Notes: a model not told the origin generated them from the sequence alone. DNA of 64,000 nt from CAWUKT01 sp963923035 (GCA_963923035.1 CAWUKT010000003.1:124001-188000); one strand, 5' to 3'; shown: positions 16,993-25,933, counted from the stretch's first letter. A program made the numbers and translations.

Positions 16993-18143
16993 GTATTTGT
17001 ACCCTGTTCTCCCACCGATCCAACCTTTCCCATCTCCCCGAAGAGTTGGAAAAACTGTATGGTCCTGGCTCCGTGGAACTCGAAGGAGAAGCTGACAACT
17101 GGACCCAACTGACCGTCACCAAGCGGAAGGTCCTCCGCAAAGTCGAACTGGTTCTCACCCGCAAGCAACGCGGAGGAGAATTGGATTCTATGCTGGCCAA
17201 GCTCAAGCATGTCGTGGGAGCCATTCCGGCTCAAAACGAAGAAGTGCGGAAAAATCTCATGCTCCAGATCGACCACCTGAATTCCGCGCTGGAAGTAGAG
17301 GCGAAGACGAAATTGGCGGGAGGAGAAGATGTGATTTTTGCGGTGGCCAAGCAGATGGAAGGGCTGATTTTTTACGAGGGAAATAAAATCCTGAACAAGA
17401 AAGGGGTCCTGGTCCTGGACTTCAAAGGCCGGGTCCACGTCCCGGAATTCGAGGTCCATACCGAAGGCGAAGAACCCATTGCGGTGGAAGACAATGGGGA
17501 CGATGAGGCCCAGGAACGCAAGGCCCGCACGGAGATGTACCTGGAAGAGATGAAAATTCCGATGAACATTCATCTTCCGGTCATCCGCTCCTCCAAGAAT
17601 GTCACGCTGAGGAGCCTGGAAGAGGTGATCTGGAGGGCACTCTGCCTGAATTTGGTGGCCCTCAAGGGCGAGGGGCTTCCCATGGATACGGTCAAGCGCA
17701 TTGTCGTGGACCACAAGCTCAAGCCCCATTTCTCTCCTAATGAGGTGGATTTTGTGCGGGTGGCGGAAACGGAAGAAAGCGACCGCATTCAATTTGCGTG
17801 GCGCTACGAATCGCTGTTCACTTTGCTGTGGGCCCTGGGATTCACCGATGAGTTGGGCTATCCCGGCCACATTTGCGATGTCCAGGCCGTGGTCAAGCTG
17901 ATCTACGACAGCGGCGGATTCACCGGGCTCGCCGAAAGCGCCAATTTACGCTCCAAGGAGGAAATTCTCGATGAATTGGACCGAATTTACCGCTTGCATT
18001 GGGCGGTCGTGGATGCGCGGCTTCGGGACGAACCGGCTCCCGTCGGCCTGGAGGCCGGGGTCGTTTACGAACGCCACTACGCCTTGAACTGGTTGACGGG
18101 GTATCAAAATGCCGATTGGGACGAGGTGCCCACGGAGACCTGA
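16989..18143 (+). CDS. DUF4272 domain protein
   Basis: A 384-residue cytoplasmic protein. The N-terminal about 190 residues are unassigned and contain a possible coiled region. The C-terminal half carries the DUF4272 pattern: SLEEVIWRALCLNLVALKGEG, WRYESLFTLLWALGF, then LDELDRIYRLHWAVVDARL, and GVVYERHYALNWLTGY before D-W-D-E-V at the end. No activity is known for the family. Its start overlaps the stop of the B3/4 gene, so the two are made together. Confidence 0.8.
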   Translation: MSICTLFSHRSNLSHLPEELEKLYGPGSVELEGEADNWTQLTVTKRKVLRKVELVLTRKQRGGELDSMLAKLKHVVGAIPAQNEEVRKNLMLQIDHLNSALEVEAKTKLAGGEDVIFAVAKQMEGLIFYEGNKILNKKGVLVLDFKGRVHVPEFEVHTEGEEPIAVEDNGDDEAQERKARTEMYLEEMKIPMNIHLPVIRSSKNVTLRSLEEVIWRALCLNLVALKGEGLPMDTVKRIVVDHKLKPHFSPNEVDFVRVAETEESDRIQFAWRYESLFTLLWALGFTDELGYPGHICDVQAVVKLIYDSGGFTGLAESANLRSKEEILDELDRIYRLHWAVVDARLRDEPAPVGLEAGVVYERHYALNWLTGYQNADWDEVPTET

Positions 18144-18185
18144 GCATTTCCCCTGCCACCGGTTTTTCCCCTCCCCGAAAAGAAC

Positions 18186-18193
18186 TAGCTTTG
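18186..18193 (+). promoter_or_regulatory. Putative -7 promoter box next to the GT4 start codon
   Basis: TAGCTTTG matches TAnnTTTG and ends seven bases before the ATG at 18201. If used, the transcript would start almost at the start codon. A T-run lies at the expected -33 position (18163-18167). Confidence 0.4.
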
Positions 18194-18200
18194 CCCTCCC

Positions 18201-19358
18201 ATGGCCCAGGAAAAACGCCATATTTTCATCTGCATCGATTGGTTTGAACCCGGCTACAAGGCTGGCGGTCCGATTCGATCAGTTGCCCATATCATTGAGG
18301 CGCTCCATCCTTATTACCAGTTCTCCATTTTCACCACCGACCGCGACCTCGGTGACAAGGAAGGCTATCCCGACATCCCCGTCAACGAGTGGATCGAACG
18401 GGACCACTACCGCATTTGGTACGCGTCCCCCGATCGCCGCTCCTACCGCAATATCCGCGGCGTGCTGAACGAGGGCAGCTACGATGTCCTCTACCTCCAG
18501 AGCATGTTCTCCTACCGGTTCACTTTCCTCCCCATTTGGGCCCATCGCGCGATTTGGCCGGAAACGCCCATCGTCCTGGCTCCCCGGGGCATGCTGCACC
18601 AAGGGGCCCTCTCGATGAAAAGTCGCAAGAAAAATTGGTTCTTGAAGCTGTGGAAATGGCTCCAATTGCCCAAAGACATTGTTTTCCAAGCCACCGACGC
18701 CCAGGAAATCAAAGACATCCAGTCTGTTTTCGGAGAAGTGGAAATTGAGGAGGTCGCCAATTTGCCGCGGATGGAATTGCCGGAGCGGGCGCACATTGAG
18801 AAGGAGAAAGGGGAGCTCAAACTGGTGTTTTTTTCCCGACTCACCGAGAAAAAAGGCCTTCACATCGCCCTGGAGGCGCTGCGCGGTCAAGATGCCGCCA
18901 TTCAGCTGGACCTCTACGGGGTGCAAGATGAACCCGCCTATTGGGAGCGTTGCCAGCAAATCATCGCCGAATTGCCCCCACAAGTTACAGTGACCTACAA
19001 GGGAACCGTTCCGCCCCCGGAAGCGGCCGCCACCCTGATACAGTACCACGGCTTCATCATGCCGACCCGAGGCGAGAACTTTGGCCATGCCATTTTTGAG
19101 GCCCTGGCGGCGGGAATCCCCGTTTTGATCACGGACCAAAGTCCGTGGCAAGACCTCAATGCTCAATTCGCCGGAGCAACCCTGCCCGTAGATGCAGTCG
19201 ACGCATTTGCGAAAAAAATCCGCCAATGGGCCGATTGGAACCAGGCGACCTTTGACAAATGGTCGGCCGGTGCCCGGAGCGTCGCCCAAAATTCAATCGA
19301 CCAATTGACCCCGCTCCCCTCCTACCAACGCTTGTTTGACCTCCCCAAAAAGTCCTAA
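18201..19358 (+). CDS. Glycosyltransferase family 4
   Basis: A 385-residue GT-B-fold enzyme. The N-terminal domain opens with HIFICIDWFEPGYKAGGPIRS, common in group 1 transferases. The C-terminal donor-binding domain starts KLVFFSRLTEKKGLHIALEAL. The retaining E-x7-E motif is in PTRGENFGHAIFEALAAG near residues 290-307. It transfers a sugar from a nucleotide-sugar onto a polysaccharide or lipid acceptor; the specificity is not readable. It leads a same-strand run with a WcaF-type acetyltransferase and a GT2, suggesting exopolysaccharide assembly. Confidence 0.92.
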   Translation: MAQEKRHIFICIDWFEPGYKAGGPIRSVAHIIEALHPYYQFSIFTTDRDLGDKEGYPDIPVNEWIERDHYRIWYASPDRRSYRNIRGVLNEGSYDVLYLQSMFSYRFTFLPIWAHRAIWPETPIVLAPRGMLHQGALSMKSRKKNWFLKLWKWLQLPKDIVFQATDAQEIKDIQSVFGEVEIEEVANLPRMELPERAHIEKEKGELKLVFFSRLTEKKGLHIALEALRGQDAAIQLDLYGVQDEPAYWERCQQIIAELPPQVTVTYKGTVPPPEAAATLIQYHGFIMPTRGENFGHAIFEALAAGIPVLITDQSPWQDLNAQFAGATLPVDAVDAFAKKIRQWADWNQATFDKWSAGARSVAQNSIDQLTPLPSYQRLFDLPKKS

Positions 19359-19370
19359 ATTGCGGTCGAC

Positions 19371-19940
19371 ATGGATCAACCCCAAGGCAAGACCGACTTA
19401 TCCCGCTTCAACAACGACTGGTTTGATGAAGGGGCGAGTAAATTCAAATGGGCACTGTGGTTCATTGCCAATGCCCTGTTTGTATGGGCGCCGTTGAATC
19501 CCTTCAGTGGACTTCGCAAGGCGGTTTTGAGGGCATTCGGCGCAAAAATCGGGGAAGGTGTAATCATCAAGCCGCGGGTCCAGGTCAAATTTCCCTGGAA
19601 CCTTGAAATCGGCGACCATTGCTGGATTGGAGAAGCGGTTTGGATTGAAAACCAAGGCAAGGTCCGGATCGGGTCCCATTGCTGCCTGTCCCAGGGTGCC
19701 ACCATCATGACGGGCAATCACAATTACAAGAAGCCCACTTTTGACCTGATCGTCAAAGATGTGGTGCTGGAAGAGGGGGTCTGGATCGGGTCCAAGGCCA
19801 TGGTCACCCAAGGGGTCACCTGCCACAGCCACGCCGTCCTCGGCGTGAATTCAGTCGCGTCATCGGACCTCGACGCCTATACCATTTACGCCGGCCATCC
19901 TTGCCGGGCCATCCGCAAACGGGACCTGCAACCCGACTGA
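19371..19940 (+). CDS. WcaF-type polysaccharide acetyltransferase
   Basis: A 189-residue left-handed beta-helix enzyme. Hexapeptide repeats run from about residue 55 (AKIGEGVIIKP, LEIGDHCWIGE, VRIGSHCCLSQGA). The conserved GNHNYKKP turn contains the catalytic-type histidine. The end, YAGHPCRAIRKRD, fits WcaF and related O-acetyltransferases of colanic-acid-like clusters. It would use acetyl-CoA to decorate a sugar intermediate. It starts 12 bases after the GT4 stop and is followed 11 bases later by the GT2. Confidence 0.9.
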   Translation: MDQPQGKTDLSRFNNDWFDEGASKFKWALWFIANALFVWAPLNPFSGLRKAVLRAFGAKIGEGVIIKPRVQVKFPWNLEIGDHCWIGEAVWIENQGKVRIGSHCCLSQGATIMTGNHNYKKPTFDLIVKDVVLEEGVWIGSKAMVTQGVTCHSHAVLGVNSVASSDLDAYTIYAGHPCRAIRKRDLQPD

Positions 19941-19951
19941 TTGGAATCGCC

Positions 19952-20716
19952 ATGAAAATCTCTGTTGTCACCGTTGCCTACAATGCTGCTGCCACCATCG
20001 AGGATACCCTGCGATCGGTGACGGAGCAGGACTACCCCGACCTCGAGTACATCGTGGTCGATGGTGCCTCCAAGGACGACACCGTGGCCATCTGCAAACG
20101 GTATGAACATGGCATTGCCCAGTTGGTTTCCGAACCCGACCAGGGGATTTACGATGCCATGAACAAGGGCATTCGCATGGCCACCGGTGATTTCGTCGGC
20201 CTGCTTAATTCCGATGACTTCTACGCCCACGCCGGGGTGATTTCCGCCGTGGCCCGCCAATTGCAAGAGAGCGACGCCGATACCTTGTTCGGGGACCTGA
20301 TCATGGTCCACCCTGAAGATACCACCAAGGTTTCCCGCTATTACCCGGGCAAAGGCTTTGAACTCAAACGCTTCGAAATGGGCGATATGCCGCCGCATCC
20401 GACCTTTTTTGTCCGCCGGGAACTCTACGAGCAATGGGGATTTTTCAAACCTGAATACAAAATCGTAGCGGATTTCGAATTGATGCTGCGGTTCCTCTAC
20501 CTCCAACGCGCCTCCTATACCTACCTCCCCGAGGTCATGGTCCACATGCGCACGGGCGGCAATTCTGGCAGTGGGGTGCGCAACACATTGCGGTTGAATG
20601 CCGAGATGAAAGCGGCCCTCAAAGCCAATAATGTCCCGACCAATACTTTGAAAATCTATTCCAAATACTTTCGCAAGGTGGGCCAATTGATCCGCCGTCC
20701 GGAAAAAGAAGATTAA
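19952..20716 (+). CDS. Glycosyltransferase family 2, WcaE-like
   Basis: A 254-residue GT-A enzyme from the ATG at 19952 (MKISVVTVAYNAAATIEDTL). An in-frame ATG at 19901 lies inside the preceding gene and is less likely. The nucleotide-sugar site includes DGASKDDTVAI. The DxD-type motif is in GLLNSDDFYAHAG, and the acceptor-side motif is DMPPHPTFFVRRELYEQWG. This combination is typical of WcaE/WcaA-like transferases. It is the third gene of the GT4-WcaF-GT2 run. Confidence 0.92.
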   Translation: MKISVVTVAYNAAATIEDTLRSVTEQDYPDLEYIVVDGASKDDTVAICKRYEHGIAQLVSEPDQGIYDAMNKGIRMATGDFVGLLNSDDFYAHAGVISAVARQLQESDADTLFGDLIMVHPEDTTKVSRYYPGKGFELKRFEMGDMPPHPTFFVRRELYEQWGFFKPEYKIVADFELMLRFLYLQRASYTYLPEVMVHMRTGGNSGSGVRNTLRLNAEMKAALKANNVPTNTLKIYSKYFRKVGQLIRRPEKED

Positions 20717-20765
20717 TTCGTTTCCCCCATTCCGCTTTTCACCTCTTTGTCCTACTTTCGAAACT

Positions 20766-21023
20766 ATGCCCGGTGTTGATTTTTTTGAACCAGCCCAGAT
20801 GAAGGTCCTTTTCTTCGGCGATGAAGACAAAGGGAAGGGAAAGAAGTCGGGGAAGAAAAAGGGCAGCAAGAAGGACAAGAAAAAGAAGAAGAAAAAACAC
20901 AAGGATAAGAAAGGCAAAGAGAAAAAGGTCAAGGTTAAAAAGGTCAAGGTGAAGAAGAAATGCTGCGAGAAGTACAAAAAGAAGGGAAAAACCAATTGTC
21001 GGAGCTGTCCGCTTATCCATTGA
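20766..21023 (+). CDS. Extremely lysine-rich small protein with Cys motif
   Basis: An 85-residue protein in which 35 residues are lysine. The first 20 residues (MPGVDFFEPAQMKVLFFGDE) are ordinary. A poly-Lys/Gly tract follows, and the tail holds CCEKYKKKGKTNCRSCP, a compact four-cysteine motif that could bind metal. I recall similar short proteins with a CCEKY...C..CP tail in other Bacteroidota but know no function. The near match TACTTTCG (20752-20759) to the -7 box precedes the ATG. Its end overlaps the convergent GT2 gene by 11 bases. Confidence 0.7.
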   Translation: MPGVDFFEPAQMKVLFFGDEDKGKGKKSGKKKGSKKDKKKKKKKHKDKKGKEKKVKVKKVKVKKKCCEKYKKKGKTNCRSCPLIH

Positions 21024-21918
21024 CCACCGAGCGGTAGCCTTCGTGGACGTGGCTGATCACCAAATAATTGATGAGCTGTTTTTGGAGCGCGAAAGGCGAA
21101 ATGCGCAGCATTGCCCATACCCACCCGCGCCAGCGGGGATGGGCCAGGCCACAAAAGAGCCGGTCCTTGAGCCTTCCGGAATCAATCCGGTTCACCCAAT
21201 ACACTTCCTTTAGTTCCGGCCATTTGCGGACGATGTACGGCAGCCCCGTCGCACCGTATTCCTTCAATTGCGGGAGCGCCTCCCGCAAGGTTTTCGGCTG
21301 GACCGTCATCACCTTCGCCGCCGCATTGAACACATAACGCGGCTGGTACTCCCGAAAAATCCGGTAGCCCAACTCCATGTCTTCGCCCCCGTAGCGGTTG
21401 ATGTGCTCATCGAATCCGCCTAAGTCCCGCCACCACTCGGTCGGCAGCGCGGTATTCGGCGTGATGAAATAATGAAAGGGAACCTCAGAACCGGGCGGAT
21501 ATTTGGCGACGCCCCGCTCGGAAGTATAGCGCACCCAGAGGTTGCTCGCCGAATTGCGGTAGTGGACCGGCCCGATGGAAACGGTGCCGCCGGCATTGAG
21601 TTCGGCGTGGTGGAATTGGAAGATCTCCGGCGGGACTTCCATGTCGGAGTCCAGAAAGAGGGTGTATTTCCCCCGGATGTGCGGCAGAGACAGGTTTCGG
21701 GTAGCCGAACGACCGCGGTTGGCGCGGTCGGGATGGTGGAGGACCTTCAGCTGCAAATCCAAGGCAGCTTCGGACAGCCATTCGAAGGTGCCGTCGGTGG
21801 AGCCATCCACACAGACCAGGACTTCAAAGTCAGGGTCCACGACCTGTTCCAAAGCGCCCAGACAGCGCTGGAGCTCAGAAAGGTTGTTGTACGTGGGAAT
21901 GACTACGCTGAACAGCAT
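21013..21918 (-). CDS. Glycosyltransferase family 2
   Basis: A 301-residue GT-A enzyme. It starts LFSVVIPTYNNLSELQRCL, has VCVDGSTDGTFEWL and the metal-binding motif FLDSDMEVP, and then RYGGEDMELGYRIF in the acceptor domain (galactosyltransferase-like). There is no long membrane region. It probably extends a surface polysaccharide with the convergent GT2/GT4 group, but it has its own promoter box next to its start. Confidence 0.92.
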   Translation of the reverse strand: MLFSVVIPTYNNLSELQRCLGALEQVVDPDFEVLVCVDGSTDGTFEWLSEAALDLQLKVLHHPDRANRGRSATRNLSLPHIRGKYTLFLDSDMEVPPEIFQFHHAELNAGGTVSIGPVHYRNSASNLWVRYTSERGVAKYPPGSEVPFHYFITPNTALPTEWWRDLGGFDEHINRYGGEDMELGYRIFREYQPRYVFNAAAKVMTVQPKTLREALPQLKEYGATGLPYIVRKWPELKEVYWVNRIDSGRLKDRLFCGLAHPRWRGWVWAMLRISPFALQKQLINYLVISHVHEGYRSVVNG

Positions 21919-21922
21919 CGCG

Positions 21923-21930
21923 CAAAGATA
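21923..21930 (-). promoter_or_regulatory. Putative -7 promoter box next to the GT2 start codon
   Basis: On the minus strand TATCTTTG ends four bases before the ATG at 21918. It is a full match to TAnnTTTG and implies a leaderless or nearly leaderless transcript. Confidence 0.45.
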
Positions 21931-21993
21931 CGGAGCGCGCCATTTGAAAAAAATGCCTTTTGATTGCTCCCAGTTCTGTCCCCCAACACGCAG

Positions 21994-22030
21994 AAAAAAA
22001 GGAGGAAAAATGCGATTCCTCCTCCTTTTT
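21994..22030 (-). terminator. Intrinsic terminator of the 22039-22338 gene
   Basis: AAAAAGGAGGA (from 21996) pairs with TCCTCCTTTTT (ending 22030). This gives a stem bounded by A and T runs just past the stop codon of the small secreted protein. Confidence 0.7.
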
Positions 22031-22038
22031 CAATCGGT

Positions 22039-22338
22039 TCAGATGCCCAGTTCTTTTTTCCGCTCCCGAATCAATTTGTCCACCACCACTTTCTTTCCCG
22101 CCAATTCATCCGTCACTTCCAGCAGCAGGTATTTCTTCCGCTTGTGAAAAAAGAAGATTTTTTGCCCCTCCTGTAAATCCACTCCGCTGTTGGACATGGG
22201 CGACAAGTTCGGATTCATCACGCCGGGGATTTTCAGGTAAATGGATTGGAGGGAGCTGTTGCGGAGGGTGAACGGAACGGCGTGGAGCCCGATTCCAAAT
22301 GCGAACAGCAATACGAAAGTCAAGAATGTTTTCTTCAT
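22039..22338 (-). CDS. Small secreted protein, unknown
   Basis: A 99-residue protein from the ATG at 22338 (MKKTFLTFVLLFAFGIGLHA), a clear signal peptide. An upstream in-frame start at 22389 would put 17 residues before the signal and is unlikely. The mature part begins VPFTLRNSSLQSIYLKIPGV and is rich in basic beta-strand residues (FFFHKRKKYLLLEV). Family not recognised. A terminator follows. Confidence 0.7.
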   Translation of the reverse strand: MKKTFLTFVLLFAFGIGLHAVPFTLRNSSLQSIYLKIPGVMNPNLSPMSNSGVDLQEGQKIFFFHKRKKYLLLEVTDELAGKKVVVDKLIRERKKELGI

Positions 22339-22413
22339 GGGATATTGTTTGCAGAAGGAACGGGGAAAGGGCAAAAATGTGCGGTCCAAGAGGGCTCAAA
22401 AGGAGTCAAATCA

Positions 22414-22776
22414 TCATTTGGGCGATTTTGGAAGGGGGCGGGCAGGAAAAAAGGTCAATACGAGGGCCAACAACAAGATCCAAACTCCGACGCCCGGGCC
22501 TGCATTGGGAAGACGAATGGACGTTTTGAGGAGTGAAAAAATAAAGAATAAAACCAAGGCATTGCAGAGGATGACCGCATAACGCCGCCACTTGGCCGGC
22601 AAAAAGATGGCCCCAATTCTCGCCAGAAACAATCCGATGATCACCATTCCCTCTCCCTTCACCACCGGATCAAATCCATTGACCACGACCTCTTCCCCCA
22701 CATACCAGGGCAACAAGGTCCCGACAATGGCCAGGAGTCCCGCACCGATCACCAGAAAGAAAGAGGCGCTTTTCAC
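22414..22776 (-). CDS. Four-helix membrane protein, unknown
   Basis: A 120-residue hydrophobic protein with about four membrane helices (FFLVIGAGLLAIVGTLLPW, MVIIGLFLARIGAIFL, YAVILCNALVLFFIF, GVGVWILLLALVLTFF). A short loop carries WYVGEEVVVNGFDPVVKGEG. It resembles generic small membrane proteins of Bacteroidota and has no motif I can assign. Confidence 0.6.
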   Translation of the reverse strand: MKSASFFLVIGAGLLAIVGTLLPWYVGEEVVVNGFDPVVKGEGMVIIGLFLARIGAIFLPAKWRRYAVILCNALVLFFIFSLLKTSIRLPNAGPGVGVWILLLALVLTFFPARPLPKSPK

Positions 22777-22805
22777 CTTTTAAACATACAAAAAAGGCTT
22801 CGACT

Positions 22806-22838
22806 AAAAAATGGAGCCGCCCCTGAGAGGGGCGGCTC
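22806..22838 (-). terminator. Intrinsic terminator of the 22870-25269 gene
   Basis: A perfect 11-bp stem, GAGCCGCCCCT/AGGGGCGGCTC (22814-22838), has loop GAG. The A-run at 22806-22811 forms a U-run on the minus strand. Confidence 0.9.
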
Positions 22839-22869
22839 AAAAAATAACAAATATTTATCTACTACTAGT

Positions 22870-25269
22870 TTAATGCTGAATCTGAATCTTACCGGATTCG
22901 ACTGAATTTCCAGCCTGGACCCGATAGATATAAACACCCTCCGGAAGCTCACTCGTATTCAAGTCGATCAGCTGAGACATACCAGCTTCTACCTGACCAT
23001 TGTAAGCCGTGGCTACTTTCATACCGGAGATGTTGTAAAGCTCAACGCTAACATTTCCGGTTTCGGCCGTCGTCAACTTGATGTTCACCAAGTCATTGGC
23101 CGGGTTCGGATAGGCCGATACTTTAAGGCCAGCTTCGACGATGGCAGTGGCTTGAGCACCTTTGTTTGTGCAATTGCCAACCGAAATGGTCTCAGAGCTG
23201 CTGAAGTTTCCGCCGGTCGGGCTGTTCGTGGTGACACCGTCATAGGTGACGCTCCAGTTGCCATTGCCGAACGTACAGCAGATACCGTCACCGAAGGAAT
23301 CGAAGATGGTGACATCGTAGCAACGGGTCGGATCGACACAGAAGGTTTCCGTGAAGGTCATCTCGTCATCGTTGAAGGTATAGGCCTGAGATCCGATGAC
23401 CTGGCCGCTGATCCGATCCACGAGTTCCCAGGAGGTCTCATTGGCGAAACGATCCGTGGTAACCGAAACCGTCAGGTCCACACATGCGGGCGGAGGAGCA
23501 ACGCTCGGATTGGTAGCCGTGCAGGTATTGCCGCACGGGCCGATGAAGCTGACCTGAGCAAGGTGCGCAGGGACGGCGTTGGGAGAGATGCAAATCTGCT
23601 GGGGATTGCTCGGGTTGCCGGGAGGTACGTGGCAAACCGAAACCTTGTTGCCATTCTTGCCGCAGGAAACGTCAAAGAAGTTTACAGTCACGTCATCGGT
23701 GCTGGTACAGCCATTGGCGTCGGTCACCGTGACCGTATAGCTCGTGGTCTGACCCGGCTGGACGGCCAGGTTGGAGCAGGTGGCGTCATCTACCTGGAAG
23801 AAGGAAGGACCACCTGACCAGGTGAAGGTGTACGGGCCAACTCCACCGGTGACGCAGGCCTTCAGGAAGTTGGTGTCTCCTTCAACGGGCGCATAACCAA
23901 CATAACGGCTCTGGCAATCGCCCGCGTCAACGACCGGCAAGCTGCCACCGTTGTCGATCAGGATCACTTCCGCGCCGATTTGCTCGTCGCCATTGTATCC
24001 GTCGACCTGGACATAGTAGGTCTGACCTGGAGTGAGGCAGTTGACCGAGCCCAAACCTGCGGACAGGAAGTAAGCACTGGAAACTACGTCGTCACCACCG
24101 TCATCGTTGGCAGCGATTTCTACAAAGCTGTTGTAGTCATTGCAATCGCCGACTTCGTACACTGCGATCTGAGAGTCGAAATTGGCACCCGTCGCGACCA
24201 CGCCAATGGAACCACCGGCCGGGGCCACAAAGGTGAACCAAGCGGAGTTGTCGACGTCGGTTTCGAAGGAACACCAGCCATCGTCGGAGTTACAGGAAGA
24301 AGTTCCCGTACCGGCGCCCGGATCGACTTCACCCGCGTCAGCGGTCAATCCAAGGTGGTTGTAGGCATTGGAGCCAAAGCTGAGGGCGACGGCATCACAA
24401 GGAGCGTCGTTGGTGGTGGGAGAAATGCAGCTCAATTCCAGGTTAAAGCTACCGGAAGAGGAGCCGAATCCGTGCACCAGAATATAGTAGGTCTGGCCAA
24501 CATTGGATTGGAACTGAACCTCGGACTGGAGACCACAGGCGTCGTCATTACCGGCGATACAGGTCAATGCACCACAAGAACCGGAGTAGACGGTCAATTT
24601 GGAGTCGTAGCTGGTACCGTTACAGAGAGAAGCGGACACGAAGTCTCCGGTTCCGAGGTACTGGTACCAAACGCCATTGGCGGTATTGGAGGTGCCACAG
24701 AAAGGAGCGTTGTCAGGCGTCGCGTTGGCGGTGGTGCCGGACATGGACTGGCCACAGGAGATGGACATGGCGCCGCCGCAGACATCGTTCCCGGAGGGAG
24801 GCGAGGAAAGGGAAGCCGTCAGGTCAAAGTTTCCAGTGGAAGAAAGGAATCCGTGGACCAGTATATAGTAAATCGTTCCCGGCTGGGTGACGGTACTGGC
24901 TTCGGAAGTAAATCCGCTGCAACCAGGACCATCGTCGTTACCGGCTTCGCAGACGAGGTTACCGCAAGAACCAGAGAAAATCGAAATCTTGGTATCGTAG
25001 CTCGCTTGGTTGCAGGTAGAAGCGGTGAGGGTTCCGCCGTTTCCGACGATAAAGTACCAAACACCGGGGGCAGAAATAGTGGTGCCGCAGGAAGTCAAAC
25101 CGTCGGTCGTAGCACCAACTGTCGTACCGGAAATGGTTTGGCCACTGCTAATGGGGAATGCGGCCCCGCAGACATCATTGGGAACAAACTGGGCGTAAGC
25201 TGACCCGGAGAAGCAATACAACACCATACAGAGTAGTGCTGCTAATGTATATTTTTTCATAGTTTTCAT
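22870..25269 (-). CDS. Large secreted protein with repeats and type A T9SS sorting domain
   Basis: A 799-residue protein with a signal peptide ending SGSAYAQ (the start could equally be the Met four codons in). Two clear repeats of about 125 residues start NDVCG, with a conserved GVWY, Y(D)(T/S)K(I/L), ag-GNDD and YYILVHGF pattern. A third, diverged copy runs to about residue 435. A PKD-like Cys-containing segment, a CHVPPGNP motif and a DSFGDGICC-containing beta domain follow. The last about 80 residues (SAYPNPANDLVNI to GKIQIQH) are the type A T9SS signal. Probably a surface or released binding protein; no catalytic motif seen. Confidence 0.88.
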   Translation of the reverse strand: MKTMKKYTLAALLCMVLYCFSGSAYAQFVPNDVCGAAFPISSGQTISGTTVGATTDGLTSCGTTISAPGVWYFIVGNGGTLTASTCNQASYDTKISIFSGSCGNLVCEAGNDDGPGCSGFTSEASTVTQPGTIYYILVHGFLSSTGNFDLTASLSSPPSGNDVCGGAMSISCGQSMSGTTANATPDNAPFCGTSNTANGVWYQYLGTGDFVSASLCNGTSYDSKLTVYSGSCGALTCIAGNDDACGLQSEVQFQSNVGQTYYILVHGFGSSSGSFNLELSCISPTTNDAPCDAVALSFGSNAYNHLGLTADAGEVDPGAGTGTSSCNSDDGWCSFETDVDNSAWFTFVAPAGGSIGVVATGANFDSQIAVYEVGDCNDYNSFVEIAANDDGGDDVVSSAYFLSAGLGSVNCLTPGQTYYVQVDGYNGDEQIGAEVILIDNGGSLPVVDAGDCQSRYVGYAPVEGDTNFLKACVTGGVGPYTFTWSGGPSFFQVDDATCSNLAVQPGQTTSYTVTVTDANGCTSTDDVTVNFFDVSCGKNGNKVSVCHVPPGNPSNPQQICISPNAVPAHLAQVSFIGPCGNTCTATNPSVAPPPACVDLTVSVTTDRFANETSWELVDRISGQVIGSQAYTFNDDEMTFTETFCVDPTRCYDVTIFDSFGDGICCTFGNGNWSVTYDGVTTNSPTGGNFSSSETISVGNCTNKGAQATAIVEAGLKVSAYPNPANDLVNIKLTTAETGNVSVELYNISGMKVATAYNGQVEAGMSQLIDLNTSELPEGVYIYRVQAGNSVESGKIQIQH

Positions 25270-25313
25270 GAATGTAGTAGTTGGTCGATTAACAATTCTT
25301 AAGTGATGGGCTA

Positions 25314-25715
25314 CTATTCAATGTCGAAATAGGACTTTAGTGCCTCGTGTTCATCTTCTTCTTTTACCGTCATTTCAACGGTATTTGAATTGTGATCGAC
25401 GTTTACACTCAATACACCGGGCTGGGCGCTCAGCTTGGATTCATAGGTCGTGGCGGCATCCTGGTTGGAGAGTTCCCACCCCAAACGAACCACCATGGTT
25501 TTCTCACCGTTGGCGATAACTTCAGACAGCAATTTGTTGGGAGCGACTTCATTGCCGGCCTGGGCCATTTTCCAGGCATCATAATTGGCGCCGGTCGTGG
25601 CGCGCAGGTCTTCTTTGGCCTGTAATGTGCTTTGGTTTTGAGCCGAAAGGCTTCCCACGCTCAGCACAAAAACGACAACCAAACCTAAAGTTTGGATTAG
25701 CTGGGTTGTTTTCAT
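25314..25715 (-). CDS. Small periplasmic or secreted protein, ferredoxin-fold-like
   Basis: A 133-residue protein with signal peptide (VVVFVLSVGSLSAQ). The second half (MVVRLGWELSNQDAATTYESK to EALKSYFDIE) has an alternating beta-alpha-beta pattern like heavy-metal-associated domains, but it lacks the CxxC metal site. It lies 44 bases upstream of the repeat-rich T9SS protein on the same strand and may be co-transcribed. Function unknown. Confidence 0.6.
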   Translation of the reverse strand: MKTTQLIQTLGLVVVFVLSVGSLSAQNQSTLQAKEDLRATTGANYDAWKMAQAGNEVAPNKLLSEVIANGEKTMVVRLGWELSNQDAATTYESKLSAQPGVLSVNVDHNSNTVEMTVKEEDEHEALKSYFDIE

Positions 25716-25933
25716 TTGAATTGATATTTAAAACAATTTCTTAGATGGATTAACAGAAAGAACGGTCACAGCCTTCCTGGACTGCGATCAGCATATCAAA
25801 AAATGGAAGCAACACTATAGAGTGCTACTGATTGATTTTCATACGGTTAAATAGAGGATGCATTTACAAGTCAGAAATAAGGTATGGAAAAAGGTCCCCA
25901 AAAGCAAATGATCTGTTACCCCTTGGTCAAAAT

